Below, in pieces: positions 34,573 to 44,337 of a stretch of 64,000 bases of DNA. Position 1 is the first letter of the stretch. Every line of letters starts with the position of its first letter. Position numbers and translations under genes: made by a program. Below the pieces are notes generated by a model, which had not been told where the DNA came from, made no database searches, and was given only the letters and a program-made list of their open reading frames with translations. This stretch comes from CAVTWH01 sp963850915 (lineage in GTDB: Bacteria; Actinomycetota; Actinomycetes; Mycobacteriales; Micromonosporaceae), in NCBI GenBank assembly GCA_963850915.1, contig CAWKND010000012.1, positions 62,001-126,000 of the forward strand, in the 5' to 3' direction.

Positions 34573-35226
34573 ATGCGTGACGAATACCGGTCCGATCTGG
34601 CCGAGGTGACCCGCCTGCTGGTCGACATGGCAGACGCTGCCCGCGTCGCGATGTCCCGGGCCACCACGGCGCTGCTGACCGCCGACGCGACCGAAGCCGA
34701 GGAGGTGCTGGCCGGCGACGACGAGATCGACGCGCTGCACCACCGGGTGGAGGACAGGGTCTACGAGCTGCTCGCCCGGCAGGCCCCGGTCGCCTCCGAC
34801 CTGCGCCTGGTGGTGACGGCGCTGCACGTGGCCAGTGACCTCGAGCGGATGGGCGACCTGGCCGACCACGTGGCCAAGACGGCGCTGCGCCGGGCGCCCG
34901 AGTGCGCCGTACCCGAGGAGCTGCGCCCGGTCATCACCGACCTCGCCGCCGCCTGCGACCGGCTGGCCGACAAGATCGCCAGGGCGCTGGAGAACGCCGA
35001 CGCCAAGGCGGCCGCCGAGCTGGAGGCCGACGACGACGCGGTGGACGAGCTGCACAAGCAGCTACTCGGGCTGATGCTCGGTACCGCCTGGCGGCACGGC
35101 GTCGAGCCGGCCATCGACGGCGCGCTGCTCGGCCGCTTCTACGAGCGCTTCGCCGACCACGCGGTGAACGCCGGCGACCAGGTCGTCTACCTGGTGACCG
35201 GCGAGATCGCCGGCGCCGGCGCCTGA
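34573..35226 (+). CDS. phoU: phosphate-signalling protein PhoU
   Basis: The 217-residue, all-helical protein has two PhoU repeats. Each carries an acidic metal-binding motif: ASDLERMGDLADHV in the first and RFYERFADHAVNAGD in the second. PhoU links phosphate transport to the SenX3/PhoR kinase and restrains the response when phosphate is plentiful. It is divergent from senX3, the usual actinobacterial layout, and preceded by GGAGACAC before ATG 34573. Confidence 0.95.
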   Translation: MRDEYRSDLAEVTRLLVDMADAARVAMSRATTALLTADATEAEEVLAGDDEIDALHHRVEDRVYELLARQAPVASDLRLVVTALHVASDLERMGDLADHVAKTALRRAPECAVPEELRPVITDLAAACDRLADKIARALENADAKAAAELEADDDAVDELHKQLLGLMLGTAWRHGVEPAIDGALLGRFYERFADHAVNAGDQVVYLVTGEIAGAGA

Positions 35227-35234
35227 TCCACCGC

Positions 35235-35253
35235 GCCGCTCCCGTCGAGCGGC
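35235..35253. terminator. hairpin between convergent phoU and SnoaL-like genes
   Basis: GCCGCTC pairs with GAGCGGC around a 5-nt loop in the 28-bp gap between two convergent stops; it could serve both transcripts. Confidence 0.55.
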
Positions 35254-35254
35254 G

Positions 35255-35704
35255 TCAGCCAACGGTCACGCCGGAGTCCAGTACCGACTGGACTTCGGCG
35301 GTGTGCTGCGCGACCAGCTCCGGCCGGCCGTGGTACGCCGCCGGAGTGGTCTGCAGCAGCGCGATGCGCCAGCCGGTGGGTTGCCGGTACGCCACCACGA
35401 CCTGGTGGGCGTTGACCGGGGGAAGTACCTCCGACTCGCCCGGCCGCACCATGCCCACGTAGGCGTGCAGTACCTGGACGTCGGCGCCGAGCGGGCGCAC
35501 GTCGTGGACCTTGGCGACGTAGTGGTTCGGGGTGTGGTCGGCGAAGATGCCGGCCAGGTGCGCGCGGATCTCCGGCCCGGTCGACACGCTGCCGTCGAAG
35601 CCGATCGTCACCCCGTCCGGGGTGAACTGCGCGGCGAAGTCGTCGGCGCTGCGGCTGTTCCAGGCCGTCAGCAGCCGGGTGTAGAGCTCACCGATCTCGT
35701 CCAT
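35255..35704 (-). CDS. SnoaL/NTF2-like protein (SgcJ/EcaC type)
   Basis: The 149-residue protein has the cone-shaped NTF2-like fold: YTRLLTAWNSRSADDFAAQF, then a run of beta strands (GADVQVLHAYVGMV, HQVVVAYRQPTGWRIALLQTT). Family members include polyketide cyclases, isomerases and small ligand-binding proteins. No catalytic set can be fixed and the neighbours give no clue. It is separated from gpmA by a strong hairpin, so it is probably expressed separately. Confidence 0.82.
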   Translation of the reverse strand: MDEIGELYTRLLTAWNSRSADDFAAQFTPDGVTIGFDGSVSTGPEIRAHLAGIFADHTPNHYVAKVHDVRPLGADVQVLHAYVGMVRPGESEVLPPVNAHQVVVAYRQPTGWRIALLQTTPAAYHGRPELVAQHTAEVQSVLDSGVTVG

Positions 35705-35720
35705 ACCGACCTCCCGGAAG

Positions 35721-35752
35721 CCCGCGGCCCGGCGAGCGCGCCGGGCCGCGGG
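35721..35752 (-). terminator. strong hairpin after gpmA
   Basis: CCCGCGGCCCGGC (35721-35733) pairs perfectly over 13 bp with GCCGGGCCGCGGG (35740-35752). It lies just after the gpmA stop and before the SnoaL-like gene. There is no U tract. Confidence 0.65.
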
Positions 35753-35758
35753 ACTGGC

Positions 35759-36511
35759 TCAGCGGCCCTGGTTGGCGACCGCGGCGGCGGCCTCGGCGGC
35801 GGCCTCCGGGTCGAGGTACTGGCCGCCCTTGGTGAGCGGGGTCAGCGTCTGCGGGTCCAGGTCGTAGCGCAGCGGGATGCCGGTCGGGATGTTCAACTTG
35901 GCGATCGCCTCGTCGGAGATCTGATCCAGGTGCTTGACCAGGGCGCGCAGCGAGTTGCCGTGCGCCGCGACCAGTACCGTCTTGCCGGTCAGCAGGTCCG
36001 GGACGATCGCGTCGTACCAGTAGGGCAGCGCCCGGACCAGTACGTCCTTCAGGCACTCGGTGGCCGGCCGGGCCTCGGGCGGCAGTGCGGCGTACCGCGC
36101 GTCGGCGAACTGGGCGAACTCGTCGTCCTGGGCGATCGGCGGTGGTGGCGTGTCGTACGAGCGGCGCCACAGCATGAACTGCTCCTCGCCGTACGCGGCC
36201 AGGGTCTGCTTCTTGTCCTTGCCCTGCAGCGCGCCGTAATGGCGTTCGTTGAGCCGCCACGACCGGCGTACCGGAATCCAGTGCCGGCCGGTGGTGTGCA
36301 GCGCGATCTCGCTGGTCCGGATCGCCCGGCGCAGTACCGAGGTGTGCACAACATCGGGCAGCAGCCCGGCGTCGGTGAGCAGTTCACCGCCCCGGCGCGC
36401 CTCCGCCTCGCCCTGCGCCGACAGGTCCACATCGACCCAGCCGGTGAACAGGTTCTTCGCGTTCCACTCGCTCTCGCCGTGGCGGAGCAGCACGAGGGTA
36501 CCCACTGTCAT
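35759..36511 (-). CDS. gpmA: 2,3-bisphosphoglycerate-dependent phosphoglycerate mutase
   Basis: This glycolytic enzyme interconverts 3- and 2-phosphoglycerate. The 250-residue protein shows the phosphohistidine motif LVLLRHGESEWN, LNERHYGALQG and the second catalytic histidine in VAAHGNSLRALV. ATG 36511 gives the conserved TVGTLVLLRHGES opening; upstream residues are not conserved. The C-terminus is Ala-rich. Its closeness to senX3/regX3/phoU matches gpm1-senX3-regX3 in M. tuberculosis. Confidence 0.95.
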   Translation of the reverse strand: MTVGTLVLLRHGESEWNAKNLFTGWVDVDLSAQGEAEARRGGELLTDAGLLPDVVHTSVLRRAIRTSEIALHTTGRHWIPVRRSWRLNERHYGALQGKDKKQTLAAYGEEQFMLWRRSYDTPPPPIAQDDEFAQFADARYAALPPEARPATECLKDVLVRALPYWYDAIVPDLLTGKTVLVAAHGNSLRALVKHLDQISDEAIAKLNIPTGIPLRYDLDPQTLTPLTKGGQYLDPEAAAEAAAAVANQGR

Positions 36512-36755
36512 GCCGACCATCCTGCCGGACGCTGCCGCGCGGCCCGCACCGACCCGGGGTTTGACCAAGTCCGCAAACTGCCCGGAAATCAGCCGGGCTC
36601 GATTCCATGGCGTGGATCACGGCAGTGGCCCTGGCAGCCCGGTCGGCCATTAAGGTAAGGAGTCTTTACAGTAGTCGCCACTTGCCGGCGGCGGGTCGTC
36701 GCGTTCCGCCGGCCGGCTGCCGGAAGTGGGCGGGCGGTGCGAGGAGCGGGCTGCA

Positions 36756-38064
36756 ATGCGGGGCTGGGCCAGGCAGAACGTCGGCGGGCTGCCGGGTACC
36801 TTCTGGGTGCTGTGGGCCGGCATGCTGGTCAACAAGGCCGGCGGCTTCGCGGTGCTGTTCCTCACCCTGTACCTCACCGGCCCGCGCGGGCTTACCGCCG
36901 GCTCGGCCGGCCTGCTGGTCGGCGGGTACGGCATCGGGGCGGCCTGCGGGACGCTGATCGGCGGGGTACTCGCAGATCGGTGGGGACGGCGCAGCACGCT
37001 GCTGCTGGCCCACTACTCGGCTGCCGCGCTGCTCGCCACGCTCAGCCTGATCACCCCGATCCCGGCGGTCGCCGGCGATCGTCGCGCTGGTCGGGCTCTT
37101 CCAGGGCATGCCAGGCCCGGCGTTCGTCGCGGCCACCACCGACGTGGTACCCGAGCACGACCGGCCGCGCGCCTTCAACCTGCAGTTCTGGGCGTTCAAC
37201 AGCGGTGTTGCGGTGGCTTCGCTGCTCGCCGGGCTGCTGGCCCAGCAGTCGTTCACGGTGCTGTTCCTGGTGGACGCCGGGGCGACCCTGGTCACCGCGG
37301 TACTGATCACCACCCGGGTACGGGAGACGGCACCGCACCGGGTACGGCGCGACACGCCGGGCCGCGACACTCCAGAACGCGACACTCCGGGCGCTGCGGA
37401 CCCGAAGGTGGGCGCGCCGGCACGGGCGGGTATCCGGGTGGCCATCGCCGACCGGATCTTCCTGGTCTTCGTCGGGCTCACCCTGCTCCAGGCGGTGGTG
37501 AGTGCGCAGAGTTCGACGATCCTGCCGCTGTCGATGAAGGCGGACGGGCTGCGCCCCAGCTCGTACGGGCTGCTGCTGTCGCTGACCTGCCTGCTGGTGG
37601 TACTCGGGCAGCTGTTCGTACCCGCGCTGATCCGCCGGTACCGGGGCGGCCCTGTCCTCGCCGTCTCCCTGCTCCTGTACGGCATCGGCTACGGCGCACT
37701 CGCCTTCGCCGGCTCGCTCGCCACCTACCTGGCCGCCGCCGTGCTGTGGACGATCGGCGTCATGCTGGCCGCCCCGCCGAACGCCACGATCATTTCGCAG
37801 CTGGCACCGGCCGCCATCCGGGCGCGCTACCAGGCGCTGTTCTACCTGACGTTCTCGCTGGCCAGCTTCGTCGCGCCGGCGCTGGGCGGCTTCGGCTTCG
37901 AGCGGCTGGGCGCCCGGTACTGGCTGGTCTGTGGGGCGATCGGCGGACTGGCCGCGCTCGGCCACCTGCTGGCCAGCCGGCCCCGGGAGCGCCGGGTCGC
38001 GGCCCGCGCCGTTCCCGTCCAAGTGCCGCAAGTGCAGACCCAGGCCGTCGCCGGCCGGAAGTAG
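36756..38064 (+). CDS. MFS transporter, split by one frameshift
   Basis: ATG 36756 follows GAGGAG and opens a 12-helix MFS protein: the first 105 codons contain LLVGGYGIGAACGTLIGGVLADRWGRR (helix 2 and the MFS loop). Near 37075 the reading passes to the next frame, which continues with IVALVGLFQGMPGPAFVAATTD and runs to 38064. The total of 1309 nt is 436 codons plus one, so a single extra base in GTCGCCGGCGATCG restores one protein. Both halves keep normal codon use and no other stop. Substrate unknown. Whether the gene is broken in the cell or only in this sequence cannot be told. Confidence 0.8.
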
Positions 38065-38452
38065 GCTCGCCTACAGAAGGACGCCGGCGGCGGTGGGCGA
38101 CGCGACCCCCCGACCGCATCAAGCCACACCCGCCACCGGGCCTGGAACCGTGGATCTCGCCCTAATGTCACATGACTTCGGAAGCGAGCCCGAACGGTTC
38201 CTAACGGTGGCGCACCCCGCGTCCCCCAACGCATCTCGCCACCGGTCGACACACCACGCCCCGTTTGGGACCCCGATCCAGTCGGCATCGCTGCCTTGCT
38301 GGCCTGGTGCTGACCCGGCCCAACTGGATCATCGTGCGGCGTCGCGTGTCTGGGCAGAACCTTACGCTGAGCGACCAAGCGGTTGCAACCAGTTTCGAAT
38401 GTTGACTGGGCCACAACCGACAAGTAACTCAGGACGGACTTAGGCCACCGGC
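38065..38452. other. intergenic region without a recognisable gene
   Basis: These 388 bp between two convergent genes hold short frames on both strands, none with family features or a good start. GTAGGCTCGCCTAC at the MFS stop (about 38062-38075) is a perfect 14-bp palindrome and may be the MFS terminator. The segment from 38330 is less GC-rich than its neighbours. Nothing else is visible. Confidence 0.5.
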
Positions 38453-39988
38453 TCAGTCATAGTGTTGGAAACGCTCCCAAAGCTGACTCCACGGCTCCAG
38501 CGGACCCCGGCAGACCCAGATGATCCGGCCCTGCTCCTCGTTGTCCACACCGACCTCGTTGTCCAGGTTCCCCTGGGCAGAACAGCTGGTGAAGGCGGAC
38601 ATCAGGCCCCTGCTGTCATCGAAGCCGACCGCCACGACCAGGTTCACATCGGCTGGCGGCGGCCCGTACCGGCGCAGCTCGTTCTGCCCCGAGTAGACCG
38701 CGGGCAGGTGGTAGCGCGGGCCGTAGATGTCCAGCGAGCCGTACTCGCCGTAGTTGTTGGCGAGCAGCACGGCATGCGCCCGGTCGGCGGCCGGCAGGGC
38801 GTTGTAGACCGTGGCGACCTGGCGGACATAGGTCGGCCAGCCGATCTGGTCGCGCGCGGTCTGGTTGATCGCCCCGATCGGGGTACCGCCGACGCTGCCC
38901 ACCGGTACCAGCGGCAGCGCGACCAGCGAACCCACCAGGTCGGAGACGACGAGCGCGGCGATCACCCAGGCCCACCGCCCCTTGCGGCCGGTGGCCCAGC
39001 GCACGCTCACCACGGCACCCGCCGCGAACAGCGGCATGGTGAGCGCGAACGGGTAGTAGGGGCCGCTGCCACCGACGAAGACGAAGATCGCGACCAGGGG
39101 GTACGCCCAGCCGAAGGCGCGCAGTGGCCGCCAGCGTGGCGCCCGGAACAGCTGGATCCAGCCGGCGATCCAGATGGCTGCCACGGGCGGCCCCCACAGC
39201 AGCAACTGCAGCGGCAGGAAAAGTACCCGGTTGTCGGCGCCCTTGTGGTCGGCGAGCGCCCTGGCCATGGTGATCTGCGGGTAGTCGTTGACCACCTGGT
39301 AGATCAGGTTCGGCAGGCCGAGTACGACCGCGATGAGTACCCCCAGCCACAGGTACCGCGACAGCAGTACCCGACGCGGCCCGGAGATCAGCAGCCCGAC
39401 CGCCACCCCGATCAGCAGCAGCGGCGATCAGTTCCTTGTTGTACAGCGTCAGCCCGGTCGCCACGCCCACCGCGAGCCACCAGCGCGGCTCGTCGCGCAG
39501 CAGCGCCCGGATCACGAACAGCAGCACCAGCCCGCAGGCCGGGATGTCCAGCGTCGCGGTCAGGAAGACGTGCCCGCTGATCAGCACGAACGGCGCAGCA
39601 GCCGCCGAGCGCGGCGACCACCTGGGCGGCCCGGGCGCCGCCCAGCTCGCGGGCGAGCAGCGCCATCACCGGAATCGCCAGCGGCGCAAGGATGATCGCC
39701 GGCAGTCGCAGCGCCCACAGCGAGTCGCCGAACAGCTCCGTGGAGAGGCGTACCAGCATGCGGGGTGAGCGGCGGCTGGTCGACGTACCCCCAGGCGGGG
39801 TGCTGGCTGAGCGCCCGGAAGTACATCTCGTCGCGGTGGTAGCCGTAGCGGTTCACGACCGCGGCCAGCAGGGCGATCGTGCCCAGCGTGATCAGCGTGA
39901 CCGGCCCCCAGGCGAAGCCCGGAAGCGGAGCCCGCTGGCTGTCAGCCGGCTCGGTGGTGGGAGTTTGCGCCTGCGCAGTGGTCGACAC
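38453..39988 (-). CDS. GT39-type membrane glycosyltransferase (ArnT/PMT-like), three frameshifts
   Basis: Four overlapping frames, read in order from GTG 39988, reconstruct one polytopic glycosyltransferase. The acceptor loop GYHRDEMYFRALSQHPAWGY, with the acidic residue typical of GT39, and VDQPPLTP come first, then LSTELFGDSLWALRLPAIILA, then SGHVFLTATLDIP and a long series of helices ending in a soluble domain (QLWERFQHYD). Each step (near 39757, 39592 and 39425) is consistent with one extra base. The total of 1536 nt is then 511 codons plus three extra bases. The enzyme would use a polyprenyl-phosphate sugar at the membrane. Confidence 0.78.
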
Positions 39989-40015
39989 GCCCGCAGAGTA
40001 GCGGCTGAAGATTGC

Positions 40016-42116
40016 CTACGGTTGCCCGAAGGCTACCGCCGTGTCCGGTTGCGGGAACTGCGCCTTGGGCAGTCCATTGACGGCGGTCAGCAGTACCTTG
40101 GCCACCGCCTCGACAACGTCGGACTCGACCGCCGAACCGACCACCTTGGTGGCGTCCGCCGGATCGGCCGCGATTCCGGCCGCGGCCACCTGTGGGGTGA
40201 ACCCGACGAACGTCTCGGTCGCGTGGTTCTCCGCGCTGCCCGTCTTGCCGGCCAGCGGCCGGTCCTTGAAGAGCTGCCCGGCGTTGGTGGCGGTACCCCC
40301 GTCGCACTGGCCGTACGCGCTCTGCTGGCCCACCGGGCAGCGCGCCGCATCCGTTGCCGCGCGGGCGATCGCCGGGTCGATCACCTGGCGAGCACTGTGG
40401 ACTCGCGGCGGCCACCGGGTTGCCGGCCGCGTCGGTGATCCCGGTGACCGGCAGCGGGGCGCAGTACTTCCCGTCGGCCGCCACGGTCGCGTACGCCTCG
40501 GCCAGGTCCAGTGGCGTCGTGTTGGCAACACCCAGGGTGAAGGCGCCCCAGTCGTCCGCCGAGTTGGTGGCCATCGCCTGGTCACTGGCGGCCCGGAAAG
40601 TGATCCCCAGCTTCTCCGCCATGGCCACCGCCGCGGCCGGCCCGACCTGCTCCTCCAGCCAGACGAAGTAGGTGTTCACCGAGCGACCGAAGCCGTTCCA
40701 CATGGTGCGCTGCCCGTCCATCCAGGCAGGGTTGTCGTTGACCGGGCAGTAGTACCCACCGCAGTTGCCCGGGCCGCTGTCCCGCCACTTGGTGACCAGC
40801 GGACTGGGCGCGTTGAACGAGGTGTTCAGCGCCATTCCGGACTGCAGCGCGGCAAGCATGGTGAACATCTTGAAAGTCGACCCCGCCTGGTACCCGGTGA
40901 TGTCCCCACCGCCGGCCACCAGCTGGTTCACCGTGTTCGGGTACCCGTTGTGCCCGTCTGGGTCGGCGGCCAGGCTGTAGTGCCGGTTGACCGCCATCGC
41001 GAGTACCCGGCCGCTGCCCGGCTGGACAACCGCGATGGGTAGCGCCTTGGCGTTGTTGTAGCCGTACACCGACAGCGACTGGGCCACCGCCGACGCCTGG
41101 ACGGTCGGGTCCAGCGCTGTGACGATCTTGTACCCGCCCTGGCGCAGCGCGGTGAGCCGCTCGGTGACCGTGGTACCGAAGGCCGGCTGGCTCTCCCACC
41201 ACTGCACGAAGTAGTCGCAGTAGAAACCCCAGCTCGTGTGGTCGCGTTCACACAGCCACTCGGCTGCGCGGCGGCCGGGGCCAGCCCGATCGGCGCCGCC
41301 TTGGCAGCGGTGGCCTGGTCGGCCGTGATCACCTTCATCTTGGCCATCGAGTCGAGCACGTACGAGCGCCGGCCCAGCGCCGCCTGCTGGTCGTTGCTGA
41401 GCGGGTTGTCCGTGTCGGGAGACTGCACCAGGCCGGCGAGCAGCGCCGACCTCGGCGAGCGTCAACTGGCTCGCGGAGTGCCCGAAGTACGTCTCGCTGG
41501 CCGCCTCCACGCCGTACGCACCGGCACCGAAGTACGCGATGTTCAGGTACCGCTCCAGGATCTGGTCCTTGGTCAGCTGCTTCTCCAGCGCGACGGCGTA
41601 CCGGATCTCCTGGATCTTGCGCCCGGCCGTCTCGTCTGTCGCATCGGCCCGCTGCTCCGGAGTCAGCGACGGATCGGTCTTCAGCACGTTGCGGACGTAC
41701 TGCATGGTCAGCGTGGACGCGCCCTGCTGGACCTCGCCGCTGCCGCCGTTGGCGACCAGCGCCCGGGCCAGCCCCTTGAAGTCGACCCCGTTGTGCTCGT
41801 AGAACCGGGTGTCCTCGGCGGCCACGATCGCCTGCCGCATCACCGGCGCCACCTGATCCAGCGTGACGGTTGTCCGGTTCTCGTCGGCGAACGTGGTGAT
41901 CAGCGTCTTACCGTCGCTGGCATACAGCCGGGAGGTCTGCGGCAGCGTCGAGGTCTGCAGGTTGCTGGGCAGGTCGGCGTAGGCGATCGCGCCCCGCTGG
42001 GCGGCCAGCCCGAGCACCGTACCCGCCGGCAGTACCACGATCCCGACCAGCGCCCCGGCCAGTACCCCTACCAGCGCGAGCCGACCCCACCGGCTGCCCG
42101 CCGTACGCAAACGCAT
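40016..42116 (-). CDS. class A penicillin-binding protein, three frameshifts
   Basis: This bifunctional peptidoglycan synthase begins with a membrane segment (LALVGVLAGALVGIVVLP). The GT51 domain follows, with catalytic glutamate in AAEDTRFYEHNG and QGASTLTMQYVRN. The transpeptidase domain has SxxK in GSTFKMFT, SxN in SVNTYFV and KTG in GKTGSAENH. The frame moves near 41440 (after LTLAEV), returns near 41265 (before EWLCERDHTS) and moves again near 40390 (before RQVIDPAIARAA). The first and third fit one extra base, the second one missing base. ATG 42116 is a likely start; TTG 42167 is possible. All catalytic motifs survive, so the intact protein is probably functional. Confidence 0.8.
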
Positions 42117-42290
42117 CTTCTTCGTCCCCCACCACTCCAGCACCCGGGCTTCGCGCGCCGCGCTCAACAGTGCCTCGGTACCGCCCGCAAACCCGCCCCT
42201 CCCAGCGAATTACGAGCCAACTGCGGCAGGAAACACAGCTGGTACCCGGCTGCCTCGGTGCGCCGACGCCATGAGGTATGGCGGGGCGGG

Positions 42291-42782
42291 TCAGGAGGGG
42301 TTGATCAGGTGGCGGAAGGCGTGCAGGTTGTCGGTTGGTTCGCCGCGCTTGACCCGCCAGTCCCACTCGCGCTGGATGGCACCGGCGTACCCGATCTCCA
42401 GCATGCTGTCGAAGCTCTCGTCGGAGTAGGTGAGCACGGCGCCGAGCAGCCGGTCCAGCTCCTCGGCGGTGATCGCGAGCAGCGGGTGCCGGCCGGTCAG
42501 GTACACGTCGCCAGCCTGGTCGATGGCGAAGGCGACGCCGTACAGCTTGGCGTTGCGGCGCAGCAGCCAGGCCCACAGCTCCTCGCGGCGCTCCTCGGGC
42601 TGGCGCATCACGAACGCCTCGACGCGCAGCGAGTGCTCGCCGATCACCAGGTTGCAGATGGTTTTGAGCTTGTGGGTACCGGGGAGGGTGACGGCGTACC
42701 CGTAGTCGCCGGTCTTCTCCCAGGCCACCTCCCGCTCGCCGAGGGTCGCCTCGACCAGCGTGCGGACCTCGTCCCGGGTCAC
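42291..42782 (-). CDS. YbjN-domain protein
   Basis: The 163-residue protein matches the YbjN/T3SS-chaperone-like fold (VRTLVEATLGEREVAWEKTGD, LRVEAFVMRQPEERREELWAWLLRRN, HLINPS). It has no catalytic residues. GTG 42782 overlaps the mshA stop by 4 bp (GTGA), so it is translated with mshA, as Rv0487 follows mshA in mycobacteria. Longer upstream reading is the shadow of mshA. Function unknown; some YbjN proteins act as stress-related adaptors. Confidence 0.88.
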   Translation of the reverse strand: MTRDEVRTLVEATLGEREVAWEKTGDYGYAVTLPGTHKLKTICNLVIGEHSLRVEAFVMRQPEERREELWAWLLRRNAKLYGVAFAIDQAGDVYLTGRHPLLAITAEELDRLLGAVLTYSDESFDSMLEIGYAGAIQREWDWRVKRGEPTDNLHAFRHLINPS

Positions 42783-44149
42783 CACCCGGCGCCACCCAGG
42801 AGCGCCGCGGCGCCGCCGACGCGATCGAGCCGGCCGCGATCGAGCTGGTGCAGGCGGGACAGTTGCGCGGTCAGCCGCTCCCGGTGCTCGGTCATCGCGT
42901 CCCGGTAGACGGCGAGCAGCCCCTCGGCGGTGCGGTCCCAGGAGAACGCCTGGGCGTGCGCCACAGCACCGCGCCCCAGCCGCGCCCGGCGCTCGGGTTC
43001 GCGCAGCAGCCGGCCGATCACCCGGGCCCAGTCGTCCCGGTCGTGCCCGTCGACCAGCGCGCCGGAGACCCCGTCGCGCACGGCCGTGACCAGCCCACCC
43101 ACCGCGGCGGCGACCACGGGGGTACCGCACGCCTGCGCCTCCAGGGCGACCAGGCCGAAGGACTCGTTGTAGCTGGGTACGGCCACCAGGTCGGCGGCCC
43201 GGTAGACCTCGGCCAGCTCCTTGTGCGGGCGGGGCGCCAGGAACCGCACGCTGTCGCCGAGCCCGAGATGGTGTGCCAGGGCGGCGAGATCCAGTCCACT
43301 GCCGCTGTTGCCGCCGACGATCGCGATGGTCAGCCGGTCGGCGACGTCCGGGCAGAGCGCGCGGACCGCGGCTGCGGCGCGGAGCAGTACGTCGGGTGCC
43401 TTCAGTGGCTGGATCCGGCCGACGAAGGCCACCACGTATCCGTCGGTGGGCAGGTCGAGCCGGCGACGCGCGGCGTACCGGGCGGCCTCCTCGCGCCCGC
43501 TCGCGGCCGGCCGGAACGCGTCCAGGTCCACGCCCGGGGGTACCACGCTGACCCGGTCGGGCTGCGCGGCGTAGAGGTCGATCAGCTCCCGTGCCTCGCT
43601 GCCGGTGTTGGCGACCAGCCGGTCGGACTCGCCGACCACCTGCTCCTCGCCGATCACGCGGGCCTTCGGCTCCGGGGTGTCCCCGCTTGCCAGCTGGGCG
43701 TTCTTGACCTTGGCGAGGGTATGCGCGGTGTGTACCAGGGGTACTCCCCAGCGGTCCTTGGCCAGCCAGCCGACCTGGCCGGAGAGCCAGTAGTGCGAGT
43801 GGATCAGGTCGTACCAGCCGGGTGCGTGCGCGGCCTCGGCCCGCAGTACCCCCGTGGTGAACGCGCACATCTGGGCGGGCAACTCCTCCTTGGAGAGCCC
43901 CTCGTACGGCCCCGCGGTGACGTGCCGCACCAGTACCCCCGGCGCCAGCTCGACCTGGCGGGGCAGCTCGGAGGTGGTGGCCCGGGTGAAGATCTCGCTG
44001 GCCACACCCGCCTCGGCCAGCCGCTTGGCGACCTCGACGACGTAGACGTTCATCCCGCCGGCATCGCCGGTACCGGGCTGGTCGAGCGGGGAGGTGTGAA
44101 CGGAGAGGGTGGCGACCCGACGCGGCAGACCTTCGCCTGAATTCGCCAC
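42779..44149 (-). CDS. mshA: D-inositol-3-phosphate glycosyltransferase (mycothiol synthesis)
   Basis: It transfers GlcNAc from UDP-GlcNAc to inositol-3-phosphate, the first step of mycothiol synthesis. The GT4 protein shows RVATLSVHTSPLDQPGTGDAGGMNVYV at the start as two adjoining conserved blocks, SHYWLSGQVGW, VPPGVDLDAFRP, FVGRIQPLKAPD and the EX7E region in SYNESFGLVALEAQ. I chose GTG 44149, 6 bp after AAAGGAG, rather than ATG 44179 or 44167. Mycothiol presence fits the mycothiol-dependent-type enzyme at 50923. Confidence 0.94.
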   Translation of the reverse strand: MANSGEGLPRRVATLSVHTSPLDQPGTGDAGGMNVYVVEVAKRLAEAGVASEIFTRATTSELPRQVELAPGVLVRHVTAGPYEGLSKEELPAQMCAFTTGVLRAEAAHAPGWYDLIHSHYWLSGQVGWLAKDRWGVPLVHTAHTLAKVKNAQLASGDTPEPKARVIGEEQVVGESDRLVANTGSEARELIDLYAAQPDRVSVVPPGVDLDAFRPAASGREEAARYAARRRLDLPTDGYVVAFVGRIQPLKAPDVLLRAAAAVRALCPDVADRLTIAIVGGNSGSGLDLAALAHHLGLGDSVRFLAPRPHKELAEVYRAADLVAVPSYNESFGLVALEAQACGTPVVAAAVGGLVTAVRDGVSGALVDGHDRDDWARVIGRLLREPERRARLGRGAVAHAQAFSWDRTAEGLLAVYRDAMTEHRERLTAQLSRLHQLDRGRLDRVGGAAALLGGAGW

Positions 44150-44324
44150 TTCTGCTCCTTTGGACATGCTGAAAGGCACTCGGTGTGAGCGCCACAGACT
44201 CCAACCCAGGCGTACCCCAGGATCTTCCCGGCTACACGTCGCTCGCCCCCGGGTCGGCCTTCTGGGGTGACGAAGCTCGCATCCCGGGCGGTCACCGCCT
44301 GCGGGTCGGTCCGCGGCAGGACCC

Positions 44325-44330
44325 TAGGAT
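44325..44330 (+). promoter_or_regulatory. -10 element of a probable leaderless promoter
   Basis: TAGGAT lies 7 bp before ATG 44338 of the SDR gene and no ribosome-binding site intervenes. Confidence 0.45.
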
Positions 44331-44337
44331 CGCTCGC

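Noticed and set aside
38201..38416. Small gene in the 388-bp gap after the MFS gene
   Set aside because: Arg/Cys-rich reading with no ribosome-binding site, no conserved pattern and competing frames on both strands.
40016..42116. Programmed ribosomal frameshifting in the penicillin-binding protein
   Set aside because: Three shifts in different directions, no slippery heptamer or following structure, and neighbours show the same defect type.
42291..44204. A 637-residue reading that fuses mshA's region to the YbjN protein
   Set aside because: Its first 470 codons are an off-frame reading of mshA; the real gene begins at GTG 42782, overlapping the mshA stop.
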